DNA of 12,988 bases from Thaumarchaeota archaeon S13. GTDB lineage: Archaea; Thermoproteota; Nitrososphaeria; Nitrososphaerales; Nitrosopumilaceae. Shown here in pieces: positions 6,570 through 12,844 of the stretch. Below the pieces are notes generated by a model that made no database searches, was not told the DNA's origin, and saw only the letters and a list, made by a program, of their open reading frames with translations. Location of the stretch: assembly GCA_003724275.1 (NCBI GenBank), contig RHFA01000149.1, positions 1 through 12,988 on the forward strand, in the 5' to 3' direction. How positions within the stretch are numbered: position 1 is the first letter of the stretch; each line of letters begins with the position of its first letter. Both the position numbers and the translations under genes were made by a program.

Positions 6570-7187
6570 TCAGTACAGGTCTATTATAATGCAGCCGGGC
6601 GAGTAAAAGAACGAGACATGGCCAATGTGCGCGCGCATGGCCACCTGAGCCACTTTCTGCTCACTGTCCGCCGCAAAGACCTCGCCATTGCAGACGGCGA
6701 TGTGCTTGCCGGGGTGCGCGGCGAGAATCTCCTCCCCGTTGGCCTCAAATATCTCCCGCTGGCGGGCTGACTCCTTTTGGCTCCTGGCAAGCTCTGCCAC
6801 GTACGCCTTGTCAGCGGCGGCCTCGGCATCCCCCTGTCGGACACCCTTGTCCCCCGTCGGTGCGCGTTGCCCCCCGGGCATTGGCGAGTAATAGAACGCC
6901 GCGTGGTCACCGTGGGCCCACATGGCCGCCTGCGCGGCTCCCGGGGCAGTGTCCGCCACAAATACCTCGCCATTGCAGACGGCGATGTGCTTGCCGGGGT
7001 GCGCCGCGAGCAGCTCCTTGCGCCTCGACTCAAAGATCTCCCACTGGAGATCCTCCTCCCTTTGCAGCCGGGCAAGCAACTCTCTGTACTCGCCGTCAAA
7101 GGCCGGCTCCTCGGGCGCTTGGCGCGGCGCTGCACCCTTCGCTCCCCTACGCCCGGCCGCCTTGTCGTCAGCGCGGAGCTCCTGCAC
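6570..7187 (-). CDS. Tandem DUF5678-like domain protein, cassette 2
   Basis: This is a paralogue of the cassette 1 protein with exactly the same length (205 residues) and architecture. It has an N-terminal VQELRADDKAAGRRGAK, a linker, and two units with cores ELLAAHPGKHIAVCNGEVF and EILAAHPGKHIAVCNGEVF. The units end FYYSPMP and FFYSPGC. The start is GTG at 7187, aligned with the ATG of cassette 1 and set 33 nt from a TATA box; TTG at 7193 is an alternative at 27 nt. The open frame upstream to 7367 overlaps the divergent nth promoter and is not conserved in cassette 1, so I exclude it. Unlike its neighbouring protease, this gene is intact. That suggests the DUF5678-type protein is kept under selection independently, or that the protease break is recent or artefactual. 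Confidence 0.78.
   Translation of the reverse strand: MQELRADDKAAGRRGAKGAAPRQAPEEPAFDGEYRELLARLQREEDLQWEIFESRRKELLAAHPGKHIAVCNGEVFVADTAPGAAQAAMWAHGDHAAFYYSPMPGGQRAPTGDKGVRQGDAEAAADKAYVAELARSQKESARQREIFEANGEEILAAHPGKHIAVCNGEVFAADSEQKVAQVAMRAHIGHVSFFYSPGCIIIDLY
6679..6719 (-). repeat. Intragenic direct repeat, cassette 2, unit 2
   Basis: This block of 41 identical bases repeats at 6964-7004, 285 bp away, and encodes the HPGKHIAVCNGE core. Confidence 0.82.
6964..7004 (-). repeat. Intragenic direct repeat, cassette 2, unit 1
   Basis: This is the partner of 6679-6719. Both share bases that differ from the cassette 1 repeats, for example the codon for N instead of E before the glycine. Confidence 0.82.
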
Positions 7188-7198
7188 TGTCAACGCGC
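7085..7198 (-). repeat. Inter-cassette direct repeat (copy in cassette 2)
   Basis: This is the partner of 5803-5916. The offset of 1282 bp holds from the start codon to the stop codon of the two DUF5678-type genes, so there is no net indel between them. Confidence 0.85.
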
Positions 7199-7216
7199 CG
7201 CCGCGCCGCGTCCCGG

Positions 7217-7223
7217 CATTTAA
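7217..7223 (-). promoter_or_regulatory. TATA box of cassette 2
   Basis: TTAAATG on the minus strand, in the context GGCTTAAATGCC, is centred 33 nt before the GTG at 7187 and 27 nt before an in-frame TTG at 7193. Sequence and spacing match the cassette 1 promoter. Confidence 0.6.
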
Positions 7224-7282
7224 GCCTCGGAGGCCCATTCGCGCCCCAAGGGCACACAACTCCCAGCGTGCCGGCAGCGTGG

Positions 7283-7288
7283 TATATA
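7283..7288 (+). promoter_or_regulatory. TATA box of nth
   Basis: TATATA is centred 27.5 nt before the ATG at 7313, supporting that start and a leaderless mRNA. It lies about 60 bases from the divergent TATA box of cassette 2. Confidence 0.65.
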
Positions 7289-7312
7289 CGCCCCCGTCCC
7301 CGCGCGCCGGCC

Positions 7313-8029
7313 ATGGCGCCGGCGCGAACCCTGCCGATCCCGCGGCTGCTCTCGGGAATGCGGTCAACGATGGAAGCCGTCAGGCCCCCGCGCATGACTG
7401 CCCTGCGCGAGCTGCACGATGCCGAGACCGGCCCGTTTAGCATACTCATCGGCACGATACTCTCGGCGCGCACGCGCGACGAGAACACGGCCAAGGTCGT
7501 GCGCCGCCTCTTTGGGCGCTACCGCAACGCAAAAGAGCTCGCCGCGGCCCGCATCGCCGACGTCGAGCGCATAGTGCGGCCCATAGGGTTTTACCGCGTA
7601 AAGGCGCGGCGCATAGTCGAGGTGGCCAGGATCGTCGCCTCGCGCCACGGCGGGCGCGTCCCAAAAAGGATCGACGCGCTCCTGGACCTGCCCGGCGTGG
7701 GCCGCAAGACGGCCAACTGTGTCCTAGTCTATGCGTTTGAAATCCCCGCAATCCCGGTCGACATTCACGTGCACCGCATATCAAACCGCCTCGGCCTCGT
7801 GGACACGAAAACGCCAGAGGAGACCGAGGAGGTCCTGACAGAGGCCGTGCCGAGGCGCCACTGGCTAGAGATAAACGACACGTTTGTGATGTACGGCCAG
7901 AACATCTGCAAGCCCGTCTCTCCAATGTGCGACGTGTGCCAGATACGCCGCCACTGCGCCCACTATCGGTCAGTCAGCGGCGCTTTGTCAAAAAGAGCAG
8001 GCCCGCGAGCGCGCCGACGGCGGCAGTGA
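7313..8029 (+). CDS. nth: Endonuclease III (base-excision DNA glycosylase/AP lyase)
   Basis: This 238-residue HhH-GPD glycosylase has the helix-hairpin-helix LPGVGRKTA (residues 126-134) with catalytic lysine K132. The catalytic aspartate is D150 in PVDIHVHR. A C-terminal [4Fe-4S] loop has the spacing C199-x6-C206-x2-C209-x5-C215. ILSARTRDENTA (50-60) is the archaeal form of the family's N-terminal motif. The enzyme removes oxidised pyrimidines and nicks the abasic site. I chose ATG 7313 because it lies 27.5 nt downstream of a TATA box; the frame is open much further upstream but only as antisense of the cassette 2 gene. The C-terminal tail is Arg-rich and overlaps the convergent membrane-protein gene by 56 bases. 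Confidence 0.93.
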   Translation: MAPARTLPIPRLLSGMRSTMEAVRPPRMTALRELHDAETGPFSILIGTILSARTRDENTAKVVRRLFGRYRNAKELAAARIADVERIVRPIGFYRVKARRIVEVARIVASRHGGRVPKRIDALLDLPGVGRKTANCVLVYAFEIPAIPVDIHVHRISNRLGLVDTKTPEETEEVLTEAVPRRHWLEINDTFVMYGQNICKPVSPMCDVCQIRRHCAHYRSVSGALSKRAGPRARRRRQ

Positions 8030-8651
8030 CATAGAACGGAAACAGGTGGAACGCGTTCTCGGCGGGGTCGCCGGAGAGTATCTCAAAGCGGTACTCGCCG
8101 GACGCGACTGACGGCCCGTCGAGGTACGACTCTACGCCGTGGACGGACCACGACGATATGGCAAACTCGCCGACGTCGAGGTTGGAGACTACGATCCTCT
8201 GGCCGTTGTTTATCGTCATGCCCGCGCGGTCCGTGTACGCGACAATGACGGCCGCAGACGGCGACCAGCCGCGCTCGGCCATCGAGTGGACCGGAACGTA
8301 CCCCTCGGCGCTAGGCAGGCGGACCGCGGCCCAGAACGTCCTGTCCGGCGGCGGGCCCATGCCGACCTCGATGAACTTGCCCTCCTCGCCGGCGTCGTGC
8401 AGGCGCAGGACCGCGCCGGCGGCCCCCTCGACGTACTCGAGGCCGTTGCGTATGGTCACCTGCCAGCTCGTCGCGTGGACCTCGTCGAGAGCCACGGCCT
8501 CGGCGTCGCGCGCGACGACGTTAAAGTCGCCGGCCGGCACGGCGACGTCGCGTATGCCGAGTGACGGGTTTATGCCCTCCTGCGCATGGGCCGGCGCGAG
8601 GAGCGCCGCGAGGAGCGCCGCGGCGAGGGCCATCGCAACGGCGGCGCGCAC
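7974..8651 (-). CDS. Predicted secreted or cell-surface protein, anchored by a C-terminal membrane helix
   Basis: This 225-residue protein has a clear signal peptide (residues 1-23, alanine/leucine core, likely cleavage after PAHA). The ectodomain of about 175 residues is beta-rich, and there is one C-terminal transmembrane helix (about 203-222) followed by KRR. That topology places the body outside the cell. I recognise no catalytic motif or named domain. The start is GTG at 8651, six bases after the sat stop codon, so it is probably translated from the cysH-sat mRNA. Its 3' end overlaps the convergent nth gene by 56 bases. Operon position hints at a sulfur-related or sulfate-uptake role, but this is weak inference. 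Confidence 0.78.
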   Translation of the reverse strand: MRAAVAMALAAALLAALLAPAHAQEGINPSLGIRDVAVPAGDFNVVARDAEAVALDEVHATSWQVTIRNGLEYVEGAAGAVLRLHDAGEEGKFIEVGMGPPPDRTFWAAVRLPSAEGYVPVHSMAERGWSPSAAVIVAYTDRAGMTINNGQRIVVSNLDVGEFAISSWSVHGVESYLDGPSVASGEYRFEILSGDPAENAFHLFPFYVTAAVGALAGLLFLTKRR

Positions 8652-8657
8652 GGCCCC

Positions 8658-9797
8658 TCACTCCACAAAGGGCGAGGCGTGCCCCTGTATGACCCGCACG
8701 ACCTCTGGCCTCATCGTGCGCTCGTCAGGCGCCCTGCCGGCCTGGAGGGCCTCGCGCAGGGCCGTCCCCGAGACGCTGAGGCGCTCGGCCTCGCCGTGGG
8801 GGCAGCCCTTTGCCGTGGAGAACGCGCCGCACGCGCGGCAGTAGAACATTGCGGGGAAAAAGACGGGCTCTATCTCGAGGTCGCCGTACGACCCAAATAT
8901 CTCGTGCGCGGCGAACGGCTCATAGTACTTGCCCACGCCGGCGTGGTCGCGGCCGATGATGATGTGCGAGCAGCCATAGTTCTGCCGCACTATGGCGTGG
9001 TGGATGGCCTCCTTTGGGCCGGCATAGCGCATCTCGGTGTGGAGCGTGCCGAGGATGCAGCGGTTCTCCGGATAGTAGGCGCGTATCATCGCCTCGTACG
9101 CGCCGATTATCACGTCGTCGGCAAAGTCGCCGGCCTTTTTCCTGCCCACGATGGGGTTTACAAAGACGCCGTCGCGCGTGGCAAGCGCGGCCTTTTGGAG
9201 CATCTCGTGGGCGACGTGCGGGGGGTTGCGCGTCTGGAACGCGACGGTCTCGCGCCAGCCCGCCGCCTCAAAGGCCTCGCGCGTCTGGGCCGGCGTCATC
9301 CTGCGCCGCCTCAGCGCCGAGGCGGCCGGGCGCCTGACGAGCTCGACCTTGCCTCCGAGGAGGGCCTCGCGCATGGCCATCACGCCGGCGACGCCGGGGT
9401 GCGCGGGATCCTCGGTCCCGTACACGCCCCGCGCGATCGCGGTCCGGTCCGGCGCGTAAGTCTCGTCCACGCGCATTATCGCCGTGCCCTCGCCGCCGGC
9501 CTCGCGCAGGATCACCTCGCCGGCGTCACGCGCGCGCGCGGCGTCGGCCGCACTCACGTCAAGGAGTATGGGTATGGTCCACGCCGTCCCGTCGGCAAGC
9601 CTCCCGCCGCCCACGACGGCGGCAAGGTCGGCCTCTCCCAAAAACCCCTCTAGCGGGCTAAACACGCCGTCGGCAATGTTCTCAATGTCGGCCATTGCGC
9701 CGGCCGGCACCTCGAGGCCCTCGAGGCCCCCCGGCGCCGAGCCGGCCACCCTGCTCACAAGCCTGCCGCCGTGCGCGCCGACCATCCTATGCACCAT
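8658..9797 (-). CDS. sat: Sulfate adenylyltransferase (ATP sulfurylase)
   Basis: This 379-residue monofunctional ATP sulfurylase forms adenosine 5'-phosphosulfate (APS) and pyrophosphate from sulfate and ATP. The signature QTRNPPHVAHE is at residues 188-198 and GRDHAGVG at 282-289. A metal-binding C320-x2-C323-x8-C332-x-H334 motif (FYCRACGAFSTAKGCPHG) is typical of archaeal and some bacterial Sat. The N-terminal PUA-like part contains GVFSPLEGFLGEADL. No APS-kinase domain is fused. The first ATG at 9797 overlaps the end of cysH by 11 bases. An ATG at 9785, two bases beyond the cysH stop and giving MVGAHGGRLVSRV, is an equally good start. The gene is co-transcribed with cysH. Confidence 0.94.
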   Translation of the reverse strand: MVHRMVGAHGGRLVSRVAGSAPGGLEGLEVPAGAMADIENIADGVFSPLEGFLGEADLAAVVGGGRLADGTAWTIPILLDVSAADAARARDAGEVILREAGGEGTAIMRVDETYAPDRTAIARGVYGTEDPAHPGVAGVMAMREALLGGKVELVRRPAASALRRRRMTPAQTREAFEAAGWRETVAFQTRNPPHVAHEMLQKAALATRDGVFVNPIVGRKKAGDFADDVIIGAYEAMIRAYYPENRCILGTLHTEMRYAGPKEAIHHAIVRQNYGCSHIIIGRDHAGVGKYYEPFAAHEIFGSYGDLEIEPVFFPAMFYCRACGAFSTAKGCPHGEAERLSVSGTALREALQAGRAPDERTMRPEVVRVIQGHASPFVE

Positions 9798-10509
9798 GCT
9801 CCATGTGCAGCCCGCACTCCTTGCTGCCCGAGCTGCCCTCCCACCACCAGCGCCCGTCGCGGTGGCCCTCGCCCTCCGAGACTGCGCGCGTGCACGGCTC
9901 GCAGCCGATGCTCATGTACCCCCTGTCAAGGAGCGGGTGGTACGGGATGTCGTTCTTTTTTATGAACGACCACACGTCATCCCACGTCCACGACACGAGC
10001 GGGTTTACCTTTAGTATGCCGCCGTTGCGCCCGTCGATCTCGAGGCGAGCCGCGCCGCGCCTGTTCTCGGTCTGCCCCGCGCGGACCCCCGTTATCCACG
10101 CGTCAAGGCCCGCGAGCGCGCGCCTCAGCGGGCTCACCTTGCGCACGCCGCAGCACATGACGCGGTTCTCGACGCTCTCGTAAAAGAGGTTGACGCCGCG
10201 CTCGTTGACCATGTCAGAGACCTCGCGCGAGTCCGGATACGCGACCTCAAAGCGCACGCCGTACCTCTCCCTCATCGTCTCCATCATCGCGTACGTCTCC
10301 TCGTTGAGGCGGCCAGTGTCGAGCGTGATGAGGCGCGCGTCGGGCCGGATCGCGGCCATCATGTGTATGATGACCGAGTCCTCGGCCCCGAGGCTCGAGG
10401 CCTTTGCTATGCGCGGGTGGAGCTCGCCTAGGGCCCACTCGAGGGTCTCCTGCGGGGTGTGCAGGCCCGCGGCGACCTCGTCGACCTCGGCCTGCGTGAA
10501 GCGCCTCAT
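9787..10509 (-). CDS. cysH: Assimilatory adenylyl-sulfate (APS) reductase
   Basis: This 240-residue protein is of the CysH family. It has a modified PP-loop SSLGAEDS (38-45), LDTGRLNEETY (63-73), and the Fe-S ligands C119-C120 in MCCGVRKVSPL and C203/C206 in IGCEPCTR. The C-terminal catalytic cysteine is C232 in KECGLH. The CC plus CxxC pairs indicate a [4Fe-4S] enzyme reducing APS directly to sulfite, not PAPS. That suits the absence of a visible APS kinase. I place the start at ATG 10509, not the first ATG at 10536. A TATA box (10535-10540) overlaps the upstream ATG and sits 28.5 nt from 10509, the spacing of other promoters here. It is first in the operon with sat and the membrane protein. 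Confidence 0.93.
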   Translation of the reverse strand: MRRFTQAEVDEVAAGLHTPQETLEWALGELHPRIAKASSLGAEDSVIIHMMAAIRPDARLITLDTGRLNEETYAMMETMRERYGVRFEVAYPDSREVSDMVNERGVNLFYESVENRVMCCGVRKVSPLRRALAGLDAWITGVRAGQTENRRGAARLEIDGRNGGILKVNPLVSWTWDDVWSFIKKNDIPYHPLLDRGYMSIGCEPCTRAVSEGEGHRDGRWWWEGSSGSKECGLHMEHGA

Positions 10510-10534
10510 GCGCGCGCGCGGCGCCCCCGTTGCC

Positions 10535-10540
10535 ATATAA
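10535..10540 (-). promoter_or_regulatory. TATA box of the cysH-sat operon
   Basis: TTATAT on the minus strand is centred 28.5 nt before the ATG at 10509. It overlaps the more upstream in-frame ATG (10536), which is therefore unlikely to be in the mRNA. Confidence 0.6.
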
Positions 10541-10569
10541 CTTGTTGCCGCCCGCAGCGCCCGGCTGAG

Positions 10570-10575
10570 TTATAA
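10570..10575 (+). promoter_or_regulatory. TATA box of the ThiI-like gene
   Basis: TTATAA is centred 32.5 nt before the ATG at 10605, implying a leader of about five bases. It is divergent from, and only about 30 bases away from, the cysH TATA box. Confidence 0.6.
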
Positions 10576-10604
10576 GCGGGCCCGCGGCCCGCGCCGGCTC
10601 GCAC

Positions 10605-11675
10605 ATGGACTCTGGCGCTCTCGTGGCGGTCGTGCCCAACGCCTTTTCGAGGCGCCGCGCGGCCCTCCTGGCCTCCAACGTGAGGGCGATGCTCTCGGCC
10701 CGCTCGCTGGGCTTCTCCTCGGTCAGGCGCGACGGCGACGTCATAGCCGTCGAGGCCGACGACCCCGTCTTTGCCTCCTCGGCGATCGGCCTCCTCTTTG
10801 GCGCCTCGCGCGTGAGCATCGCGCGCAGGGCCGGCACGTCCATGGCCGAGCTCGTCGAGGCCGTCTCGCAGACGGCGTCTGGCCTGCTGCTAAGGGGGGA
10901 GCGGTTTGTCGTCCGCGTCGGGGGCCGAACGCCGGGATACCTCGCGCGCGACGCCGAGCGCGCCGCGACGTCGGCGATCATCTCCTCGGCGTCTCGGTCC
11001 GGCGCGAGGCCGGGAACCGCGTCGGCGCACGACAGGGCAATCCACGCGCATGTGGCGCGCTCGCACTCGTACGTGGGCATATTCTCAGACGACGGCCGCG
11101 GCGGCGTCCCGTTTGGGTCGCACGCCGGCACCGTGGCGTGCCCCGTCCACGACGAGCTCTCCGCCGTCGCGATGCTAGAGTGCCTGCGGCAGGGCCACGA
11201 CGTGCTCCCCGTCATGGCCCACTCTACGGACGCCGAGCGCACGCGCCTCATGCGCCCGATATGCAGGGCCGTCTCGTCGATCCCGCGCGCGTCAAGCCGC
11301 GCGGACTTTGTGCGGGTGCCGCGCTCGCGCGGCGCGGCGCGCCTCGCCGCGGCGATCGGCGCGGCGATCGCCTCGGCCCATGGCGCGCATGCGGCGCGCG
11401 TCTGCGTGCCGACCTCGCCGCTGGTCCACGGCGAGGCCCTCGCCGACTCGCTCGGCGCGCGCGTGCGCGACGCGGGCCTTGCGGCCTCGTTCCCGCTCGC
11501 CGGCGTAGAGTCGAGGATAGAGTCGCATGCGGCGGCCCTGGGGATTGGAACCATGGCGCGCCACGTCGCGCGCCTCTGCGCGTCGCGCATGGGGTTGCGG
11601 GGGGGAGGTGAGCGCGGACGCCAAAGGTCTGCGAGTTTGTCTACCCGTGGGGCGGCGGGCACTATGCGCGCATGA
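10605..11675 (+). CDS. ThiI-like THUMP-domain protein with a degenerate PP-loop
   Basis: The predicted length is 356 residues. A THUMP-type RNA-binding region spans about 55-150 (PVFASSAIGLLFG; LLLRGERFVVRVGGRTPGY). A PP-loop ATPase-like domain follows, ending in a ThiI-like segment FPLAGVESRIESHAAALGIGT (296-316). ThiI normally carries SGGxDS here. This protein instead has CPVHDELSA (179-187), keeping only the aspartate, and I see neither the catalytic cysteine pair nor a rhodanese domain. Ordinary s4U or thiazole sulfur transfer is therefore doubtful; RNA binding may remain. The last 24 or so residues look out of frame. One extra G in the G7 run near 11599-11605 would end the protein at TGA 11609-11611, overlapping a GTG start for the next gene. 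It is divergent from cysH. Confidence 0.75.
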   Translation: MDSGALVAVVPNAFSRRRAALLASNVRAMLSARSLGFSSVRRDGDVIAVEADDPVFASSAIGLLFGASRVSIARRAGTSMAELVEAVSQTASGLLLRGERFVVRVGGRTPGYLARDAERAATSAIISSASRSGARPGTASAHDRAIHAHVARSHSYVGIFSDDGRGGVPFGSHAGTVACPVHDELSAVAMLECLRQGHDVLPVMAHSTDAERTRLMRPICRAVSSIPRASSRADFVRVPRSRGAARLAAAIGAAIASAHGAHAARVCVPTSPLVHGEALADSLGARVRDAGLAASFPLAGVESRIESHAAALGIGTMARHVARLCASRMGLRGGGERGRQRSASLSTRGAAGTMRA

Positions 11676-12844
11676 TGGCCCTCGACGCCGAGCTGCGCGC
11701 GATCCGCGGCGACCTGGAGATACACTATGCCTCAAAGGACCCCATACTCTCGCGCCTGCGCGAGCGCCTAGGCGACGGGCCGAACATCCACGAGATACTC
11801 ATGCCCACGCCCATAGGCGGCAGGTCCGGCCCGAGCGTCGCGCGCTCGCTGCTAAACCTCGCGCTGCCCGTGGGCGGGCCCACGCTGCCGAGCCGCATAG
11901 CGTCATACCTGCGGGCCGAGGCCCGCCTATACGACAGCGAGCACTTTGACCTTGCGATAAACGACGGCGACATGGGCTCCAACGTCATAGCCTCGAGGCG
12001 CTCGATACCGTGCGCCTTTGTGACAAACCAGTACCGGCCCCGCCTGTACGCGAGCCGGTTCTACCTCCGGCCCGCCGCCGAGTTTATCGCCAGGCAGATC
12101 GCCAGGGCGACGCGCATACTCGTGGCCGACTCGGCGCCGCCCAACTGCATCTGCGAGCGCAACCTAAACATCCCGCAATCGCTCATGCACAAGGTCGAGT
12201 TTGTGGGCCACTTTGCGGCGCCGCGCGCGCGGCGCGCCGAGGGCGGCGGCGACCTCGCGCGCCTCATCGGCGACGCCGAGTTTGGCTACTGGATGCGGAC
12301 AGGCGACGCTCCGACAAACAGCGCGACGGGGGCAAAATACGAGGCTGCGTTTGCCGACCCCAAAATGCGCGACTGCCGGCGCGTCGTCTCGCACGCGCGG
12401 CCAGGCGCGGCCATCGACAGGGTCATCGCGCGCGACGGCGGCGTGCACACGGTCCGCGAGGCCCTCGAGCGCGGCGTGGACTGGCTGCAGATCGACGTCG
12501 CGTTCCTCGACGAGGGCGAGCGCGACGTCGTCATGGACCGCTGCGCACACGCGGTCCTCAACGGCTCGCACACGGCGATGGGAGAGGTTCTCGGGACGTG
12601 GCAAAAGCCCATAGTCGGCGTCCCCATATACGACGAGCACGCAAACCACGTCTCGTGGGCCCGCGACCGCGGCCTCGGCGCCATGGCGCGGACCCCGAGC
12701 GAGATCGCCGCGGCGGCCTCGGAAATGCTCGCCTCGCCGCGCGACCATGCCGGCGCGCTGGCCGACTTTGGGGCCTCCTTTGAGGCAGGCGGGGCCCGCC
12801 GCGCCGCAGAGGCCGCCTCGGCCCTGCTCGACGGCGCCGCGTGA
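11672..12844 (+). CDS. MurG-like GT-B glycosyltransferase (true start probably near 11608)
   Basis: This 390-residue ORF ends in a clear GT-B acceptor/donor fold pattern. CAHAVLNGSHTAMGEVLGTW is followed by QKPIVGVPIYDEHANHVSW (about residues 290-330) and RDRGLGAMARTPSEIAAA, as in MurG and GT28-type enzymes that bind UDP-sugars. The N-terminal loop YPWGGGHYAR, the usual glycine-rich motif, is encoded in frame just upstream (11642-11671), but no start codon lies between it and the TGA at 11609. A GTG at 11608 in another frame (SADAKGLR) would join it if one base near 11631-11636 were absent. The annotated ATG therefore probably truncates the protein by about 20 residues. No signal peptide or membrane helix is seen. 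Sugar donor and acceptor are unknown; a cell-envelope or protein-glycosylation role is inferred. Confidence 0.77.
   Translation: MMALDAELRAIRGDLEIHYASKDPILSRLRERLGDGPNIHEILMPTPIGGRSGPSVARSLLNLALPVGGPTLPSRIASYLRAEARLYDSEHFDLAINDGDMGSNVIASRRSIPCAFVTNQYRPRLYASRFYLRPAAEFIARQIARATRILVADSAPPNCICERNLNIPQSLMHKVEFVGHFAAPRARRAEGGGDLARLIGDAEFGYWMRTGDAPTNSATGAKYEAAFADPKMRDCRRVVSHARPGAAIDRVIARDGGVHTVREALERGVDWLQIDVAFLDEGERDVVMDRCAHAVLNGSHTAMGEVLGTWQKPIVGVPIYDEHANHVSWARDRGLGAMARTPSEIAAAASEMLASPRDHAGALADFGASFEAGGARRAAEAASALLDGAA

Noticed and set aside
5402..7004. CRISPR-like array from the spaced repeats
   Set aside because: The repeats lie within coding sequence at codon-multiple spacing (285 bp), vary in sequence and encode protein domains. 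No short regular repeat-spacer units exist.
6860..7312. Long upstream extension of the nth reading frame
   Set aside because: The translation is Arg/Pro-rich low complexity and is antisense to the cassette 2 gene. The TATA box at 7283-7288 and the ATG at 7313 mark the real start.
7188..7367. N-terminal extension of the cassette 2 DUF5678-type gene
   Set aside because: The extension crosses its own TATA box and the divergent nth promoter. The equivalent upstream region of cassette 1 is not conserved with it.
10247..11725. 492-residue minus-strand open frame
   Set aside because: It is antisense to the ThiI-like gene and runs into cysH out of frame. Its composition is that of a GC-rich shadow frame with no recognisable domain.
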